30,072 nucleotides of DNA from Coemansia sp. RSA 922 (lineage: Eukaryota; Kickxellomycota; Kickxellomycetes; Kickxellales; Kickxellaceae): assembly GCA_027577415.1 (NCBI GenBank), contig JANBQS010000157.1:1-30072 (forward strand), given 5' to 3'. The position numbers and the translations under genes are program-made. Shown piece by piece: positions 25,782 to 30,072 of the stretch. The notes under the pieces were generated by a model. The model did not search any database. It was not told the origin of the DNA and saw nothing but the letters and a program-made list of their open reading frames with translations. Each line of letters begins with the position of its first letter. Position 1 is the first letter of the stretch.

Positions 25782-26180
25782 CTAGAATTTGATACCTTCG
25801 CTTTTCATGAGATCAACGACGCTCTTGCAGTATGCTTTAGGATTATTTTTATATTCTTCCTCGATATCGTTTCTCAAGCCCACAATGACACACAGAGGGT
25901 CCTTGCCCACAGAATAATGGCCTAGTTTCATAATCTCGCTAGTAATCTCACCAAACTCGTTGTAAACACTAATAACAATATAATCATTTACAAGTTCCCC
26001 AGCACTATCCATCTTTGTAGAGACATATGAAAGGGGTACCTTCTTATTTTCTATTATCTCCCTGTATTTGTTTACAGCCTGGAAGACACATTCAGTCATG
26101 GAATTATAACAAGGGGAATCGTGACCTTGTGAAAACTGGTAACCGTCTTTCGTAAACATAGCAATGGTAGTCGTGGACAT
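25782..26180 (-). CDS. Small family A protein A2 (unknown function)
   Basis: A 132-aa intronless family A protein. I start it at the ATG at 26180; the longer frame to 26375 crosses the TATA box at 26289-26296. It is the most diverged member: it keeps ECVFQAVNKYRE (compare GEYFxxAVxxY) and the closing DPLCVIVGLRNDIEE (compare NPTCVMVGLKEVNEK of A3), but has lost the SxGKExxRDD motif, with DSAGELVND in its place. No export signal from the chosen start. Function unknown. Confidence 0.8.
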   Translation of the reverse strand: MSTTTIAMFTKDGYQFSQGHDSPCYNSMTECVFQAVNKYREIIENKKVPLSYVSTKMDSAGELVNDYIVISVYNEFGEITSEIMKLGHYSVGKDPLCVIVGLRNDIEEEYKNNPKAYCKSVVDLMKSEGIKF

Positions 26181-26288
26181 CGTTGGTATTAAACTATTTC
26201 TGAGAAAAGCAAATTGGGTCAGAGTATGTAAAAGTGGTATGGAATGAAGAGAGAGGAAAAATAAAAAATTGGCCAGCAAAAAAACACT

Positions 26289-26296
26289 TCTTTTAT
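26289..26296 (-). promoter_or_regulatory. TATA box of A2
   Basis: TATAAAAG on the minus strand, 109-116 bases before the ATG at 26180. It rules out the upstream start. Confidence 0.65.
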
Positions 26297-26439
26297 ATGT
26301 GCGGTTGGAGGGGCTGTAGACATGACTGTAGCATAGGTTTACAAAAAAGTTTTTGGCCTCCAGGCTTACAATCAAGTACTTCAGTGCTCCACCTCCAAGT
26401 CAAGGCAACAGCTGATATACTCGCAATCAACGGAAAAAT

Positions 26440-26870
26440 TATGTTTGGCTGAAACGCAGCTACTAAAAAAAGATCTGTCAAAAGAAACATTCAAAGAAAT
26501 CAATAGTAGCGTCCCAATCAAGCGCATCCACTCTGTGAATGTTCAAGTCTCGCAAGTTGTCTGTCAAAGAAGACTGTCAAAGAAAGAAAAGGCAGCATCC
26601 AATCAAGCACATCCATTCAGTGCAAGTTATCTGTCAAAGGAGACATTTAAAGAAACCAGCAGAAGCTTCCAAATCAAGTGCATCCACTCCGTGCATGTTC
26701 AATTCTTGCAAGTTGCACGTCAAAGAAAACATTCAAAGAAAAATTTGGTACTAAGAAACAAAGAACATCCCCAACAATAAGAGGATGGAAAGAGCATTTG
26801 TGAGGGGTCTGAAAGAGAGCAGAAAATATCTCAACCCTTACTTCATGTCTCCACTTAATGTTCGACCCAA
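26440..26870 (-). repeat. Family A upstream block of A2 with internal repeats
   Basis: The anchor at about 26866 (AAGTGGAGACATGAAG on the minus strand) matches A1, A3 and A4. Between 26476 and 26717 a unit is repeated about three times: CTGTCAAAGAAA..., then CAATCAAG(C/T)(G/A)CATCCA and GTTCAAGTCTCGCAAGTT. This expands the anchor-to-ATG distance to about 686 bases against 450-490 in the others. Confidence 0.7.
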
Positions 26871-26899
26871 TTATCTGACCTGTCACTGATTCTTTTACT

Positions 26900-27170
26900 T
26901 GCTTCTGTGTGGTCGACTAAACAGAATGCTCAGAATTTGTTAGTACAAGATCTTTATTTTCAACTAGAAAAAGCTCTAATAAGCGAGTTAAAAGATACAA
27001 CTAGTCAACTGTACTAACTATGCGGCTAAAAAAAACGAGAACCCTCATATATCACAAAATGCTTGGCAGCATTGATAGGCCATGTAATAATTATGCGAAT
27101 ACAGAGTTTCGCTGGACTTCTCACTATTCCCCCTGGCACCAGTGTTAGAAGCGTGAACTATGACACCTCA
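26900..27170. other. Gene-free stretch after A3
   Basis: AT-rich, no gene seen between the A2 upstream block and the 3' end of A3. Confidence 0.4.
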
Positions 27171-27587
27171 TTACTCCTCAACTTCATGCTCTTCTATCTC
27201 CATAAACCTTGCAATTGTCTTTTCCTTATACATAGCAATTTTTTCATTGACCTCTTTCAAGCCCACCATGACACATGTCGGATTGCCCTCCACACTATCA
27301 TTAGTAATCCCTATTTCCTGATGAGTGCTGGTACCGGCATTATCATATAATAGAAAAACAGAGTATTTCTCTTTCAACTCTTCAATATCATATTCCCTGG
27401 CTGGTTCTTTACCATTGGAGCTACCCCGTTCATACTGAAGTTCTCTGATGGTATTCAAAAAATGGTTGTCGTACAGAGAGACTGCTTTGCAAAAATACTC
27501 TCCTTGACAAACCAGGGGAGTGCCAACATTGACAGTTATCATTTTTGCATCCTCGTTTTTAAGTGCGGAGACATAAATACGTTCCAT
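27171..27587 (-). CDS. Small family A protein A3 (unknown function)
   Basis: A 138-aa intronless family A protein, nearest in motifs to A1: N-terminal strand RIYVSAL, CQGEYFCKAVSLY, SSNGKEPAREY, a helix into YSVFLLYD, then NPTCVMVGLKEVNEK. It has an acidic tail (EIEEHEVEE). A TATA box lies about 100 bases upstream at 27686-27693 on the minus strand, followed by the common upstream block. No export signal. Function unknown. Confidence 0.83.
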   Translation of the reverse strand: MERIYVSALKNEDAKMITVNVGTPLVCQGEYFCKAVSLYDNHFLNTIRELQYERGSSNGKEPAREYDIEELKEKYSVFLLYDNAGTSTHQEIGITNDSVEGNPTCVMVGLKEVNEKIAMYKEKTIARFMEIEEHEVEE

Positions 27588-27685
27588 TTTTGGTATCGTA
27601 ATAAATCAGACAAAAATATAGTAGGAGCAAATAGTTGGGTAAAAGAATAGAGAGGGAAGAAGAAAGGCCTGGCCAACCACAACAA

Positions 27686-27693
27686 CTTTTATA
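27686..27693 (-). promoter_or_regulatory. TATA box of A3
   Basis: TATAAAAG on the minus strand, 99-106 bases before the ATG. Confidence 0.65.
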
Positions 27694-27814
27694 GGAGCTG
27701 GGCAGCTGGCGACGAGAAGACTGAAGCAAAAAGAATACTTCCCCAAGAAAATGGTTGTTTCTTTTTTTCCAACCAAAGGCGAGCGCTAAAAGAGGGGAAA
27801 GCAGAAAAGGGTTT

Positions 27815-28040
27815 ACAAAAAATACTTTCAAAGAAACCCGCCAAAGCATCCCAATCAAGCACATGCACTGAGTGCATGTTAAAGTCTCGCAAGTTGTCTG
27901 TCAAAGAAAGAAAAAGAAGAACATGGTGAAAGAAACAAAGAACCTCTCCAAAAAAAAGAGGATGGAGAGAACATTTTCCAGGGGTCTGAAGGTGAGCAGA
28001 AATTGTCTGCACCCTTTGCTTCTTGTCTCCACTTTATGCT
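27815..28040 (-). repeat. Family A upstream block of A3
   Basis: The reverse complement runs collinear with 538-720 before A1: the AAGTGGAGACAAGAAGCAA anchor, TTTCTGCTCAC, TTCTTTGTTTCTTTCACCA, CTTTGACAGACAACTTGCG. It is the best match to A1 among the blocks. Confidence 0.75.
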
Positions 28041-28557
28041 GACTGGTTGGTTGACAGAGAAAGACCTGTACACATTAGCCAATTTTTTTTGCTAGTGGCT
28101 CCCTCCACTGCACGGTGACAGGCACCTCTCCATACTTATACTCTTTGTCTCAATGTTTGGATCCACTTTCTAAGCGCACTAAGCTTTTCTTTTATTGCGA
28201 GCTGGAAGTGAAATATTTTCTCACCTTTTTTACCTAGACAATACTAAAAAGTTGGAGACATCAGTAGGGGCTAATACATGTAAGGTCGCAATGATATTAT
28301 TCTATCACAACAAAACACTAGATAATGGGGGTGTCGTTTATTTATTCACCATTTGTCATATTGGCAGAGCTTCGATACTTTATAGAAACTGAATGCTATA
28401 TGTTAACTGGAAATCAGAGCATGAGGAATATAATCGACAAATGCCCTCACATACCACGAGTCGCTCTACTGGATCGTGAAATATCAGAGCAATGTACAAG
28501 TACAGATATATGTCTGCTGCTCACAATTTTCAAGAGCCATCACTTTTGTCACTCGTG
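28041..28557. other. Gene-free stretch after A4
   Basis: No convincing gene. The plus-strand frame at 28325-28606 runs into the A4 coding region and lacks support. Confidence 0.4.
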
Positions 28558-28983
28558 TCAATTATTAGCACCTCCATTGAGATCTGCAAATACCATTGCA
28601 CAATAGGCACCAATAGATGTGTTGTCATCTCTCAAGCCCACAAAGACAAACGTAGGCTCTTGCCCTTGCTCAACAAGTGTGTCGGATGGGGTAATTTCTA
28701 CAGGAACAAGTATGTTGTTTTCTTGGTTTACAAAATATACAGAGTATAGTTCTTGTAACCTCCTCATAACAGTATCATCCCTAGCGGACTCTTTGCCTTT
28801 GCTGGTACCCGTGACAAACTGAAGTGATATTCTCCCTTTCGACGTGCTGCTGGTGTTGTATTTTTCAACGGCTAGATAAAAATACTCTCCATAATTCACT
28901 GGTATGGTGTACACAGCGGCATTAACATATTCAAAATCGTCCTCGTCAAATGCAACAATAGTGATATCTACTTTCTCTGACAT
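28558..28983 (-). CDS. Small family A protein A4 (unknown function)
   Basis: A 141-aa intronless family A protein. Marks: N-terminal strand DITIVAFDEDD, NYGEYFYLAVEKY, TSKGKESARDD, a helix into YSVYFVNQ, then EPTFVFVGLRDD. It is acidic overall and ends in NGGANN. I see no TATA box at the usual distance; the family A upstream block is present but more diverged than that of A3. No export signal. Function unknown. Confidence 0.82.
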   Translation of the reverse strand: MSEKVDITIVAFDEDDFEYVNAAVYTIPVNYGEYFYLAVEKYNTSSTSKGRISLQFVTGTSKGKESARDDTVMRRLQELYSVYFVNQENNILVPVEITPSDTLVEQGQEPTFVFVGLRDDNTSIGAYCAMVFADLNGGANN

Positions 28984-29239
28984 TGGTGTGAATCAGATAA
29001 AAAATATAGTAGGATAAAATAGTAGTGTGAAAGAATAGAGAGAAGAAAAATAATTGACCAATTAGCAACCTACCTCTGTGCTGTAAAGCTGTAGACGGGA
29101 GGGCCGCAGTAAAAAAATGTGCAATTTCTTGCACACCAAGCATGCAGTCAAGCAATGACGTATTGCCCCAACCAAGGCATTTGACAGCTTTCTTACACGC
29201 AAAGAAAACCACACAAACAGCGAAAGAGCAGCCGATTAA

Positions 29240-29465
29240 AAGGCTTTAAAAGGAATCCCAAAGAAACCAACATCGTCATAGGTTTACTCAATGTTACTTA
29301 ACATCTCTCACTTTGCCTGTTAAAAAGAATCACCCAAAGAGCAAGGCGAAAGAAGAAGAAAAAGCATCCCCAAAATTAGGGAATAATGAGAACATTCGCA
29401 AGGGGGTCCAAGAGCTAGCAAAAATGTCAATCATTTTTGCTTCTTGCTTCCACTTTATTGCTCAT
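29240..29465 (-). repeat. Family A upstream block of A4
   Basis: Reverse complement carries the AAAGTGGAAGCAAGAAGCAA anchor near 29463, a GACCCCCTTGCGAATGTTCTC stretch and GGGGATGCTTT, as in A1-A3 at lower identity. Anchor-to-ATG distance is 480 bases. Confidence 0.6.
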
Positions 29466-29897
29466 TGCTTATTCATGACATGTCGCGGTTATATCTCTGC
29501 TCGTCTCAAAATGTGCTTGAAAAATACATCGAGGCTCTAACTTTTTAACTGACTAAATTACATCCTCGAACCCTATGGCACTTATGTTCCAAAATGAACT
29601 CGATTCACACGATCAACAAACATTGGTGCAGGCCAACCAACAGCATTTGTGCTTGATATTTCTGCTCTAAATTATCTATTGACGTATATTTGCAATAACT
29701 ATTAAGAAAATTATTAACAAGAGATACCAGCTGAGCGCACTCTAATAGTGTGTACCTTGTGACAACAGAAAATGGGTGTGCCAACCTTCAAGAGTAAAGG
29801 GTAGGCCAATAATTAATGCTGTCAAAGGATCGGTAACGTCAATCACTTAATAGTAGTTGTTCAGTATATGTTGTTCGTCGATATTATGCGTGTAGGT
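29466..29897. other. AT-rich stretch, no gene seen
   Basis: No gene, RNA or array recognised. It corresponds in position to 81-520 at the left end, but I could not see clear sequence identity between them. Confidence 0.4.
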
Positions 29898-29990
29898 TTG
29901 GAGTATGCGAGTTGTTTGCGACTAACGCCTAAATTCACCAGTCCTTACGTCTTTGTATTTTAGTAAATAAAAAGTAATAAAGATAAAAGT
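29898..29990 (+). repeat. Right copy of the inverted end repeat
   Basis: TGTAGGTTTGGAGT, TTTGCG, CCTAAATTCACCAGTCC, CGTCTTTGTATT and an A-rich tail match the reverse complement of 1-80 with many substitutions. Confidence 0.4.
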
Positions 29991-30072
29991 GATTACCTAA
30001 CTACTCTACGGCTGCTGATGCGCGGCCCCTTATATAGGGCGAATGGTCCGTGGGGCAGTAACGGCGCTACTG

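Noticed and set aside
26476..26717. CRISPR-like repeat array
   Set aside because: Units are imperfect, of unequal length and continuous with a promoter block; the window is eukaryotic.

Overview
The window looks like nuclear DNA of a fungus, probably an early-diverging one with few introns (a Kickxellomycotina-like fungus is my low-confidence guess). The recognisable genes are a clade-3-type haem catalase, a Fet3/laccase-type multicopper oxidase, a CorA/Alr-type magnesium transporter, and a helical protein ending in the peroxisomal signal SKL (a Pex8 candidate). All four are intronless, clearly GC-richer than their surroundings and on the minus strand. TATA boxes about 90-110 bp before the chosen start codons are common here.

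Most of the window is an accessory array of small (about 100-140 aa), AT-rich genes that fall into several paralogous families. They have no signal peptide or membrane segment, and all but possibly one are intronless. Family A has one copy at the left end (plus strand, 1027) and three at the right end (minus strand, 25785-28983). Family B is a head-to-tail run of seven genes plus one relic (2847-8310); one member carries an in-frame TGA and one may hold a 63-nt intron. Two single genes lie at 11400 and 12515. Family C has five copies (14001-21164), two of them almost identical. I recognise no known family. The recurring layout (beta hairpin, helix, strand, C-terminal strand) suggests a beta-grasp-like fold, as inference only.

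The noncoding DNA is as patterned as the coding DNA. Family C genes share a promoter cassette: usually two copies of CAGTCAACGG about 51-56 bp apart, the second 18-21 bp before TATAAAA. The same motif occurs before some family B genes and the 12515 gene. Family A genes share a different upstream block of about 200-400 bp, found on both strands. Segmental duplication, promoter/coding chimerism and relic copies point to birth-and-death evolution with recombination.

Mobile DNA breaks the array. A non-LTR-type element is present in three 5'-truncated copies with 18-20 bp target-site duplications (2263-2427, 13190-13402, 19362-20160), one of them nested in another element relic. A second element left an inverted pair of 3' ends (about 1466-1797 and 18807-19140). 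Related repeats lie inverted at the two ends of the window.

Layout: 1-1449 end repeat and A1; 1450-2846 mobile DNA; 2847-8310 family B; 8319-11114 SKL protein and CorA; 11400-12847 two single genes; 12848-21164 family C with mobile elements; 21329-25012 oxidase and catalase; 25785-28983 A2-A4; 28984-30072 A4 upstream block and end repeat. What the small proteins do cannot be told from sequence; shared promoters suggest co-regulation within families, and the SKL protein and possibly the catalase point to peroxisomes.
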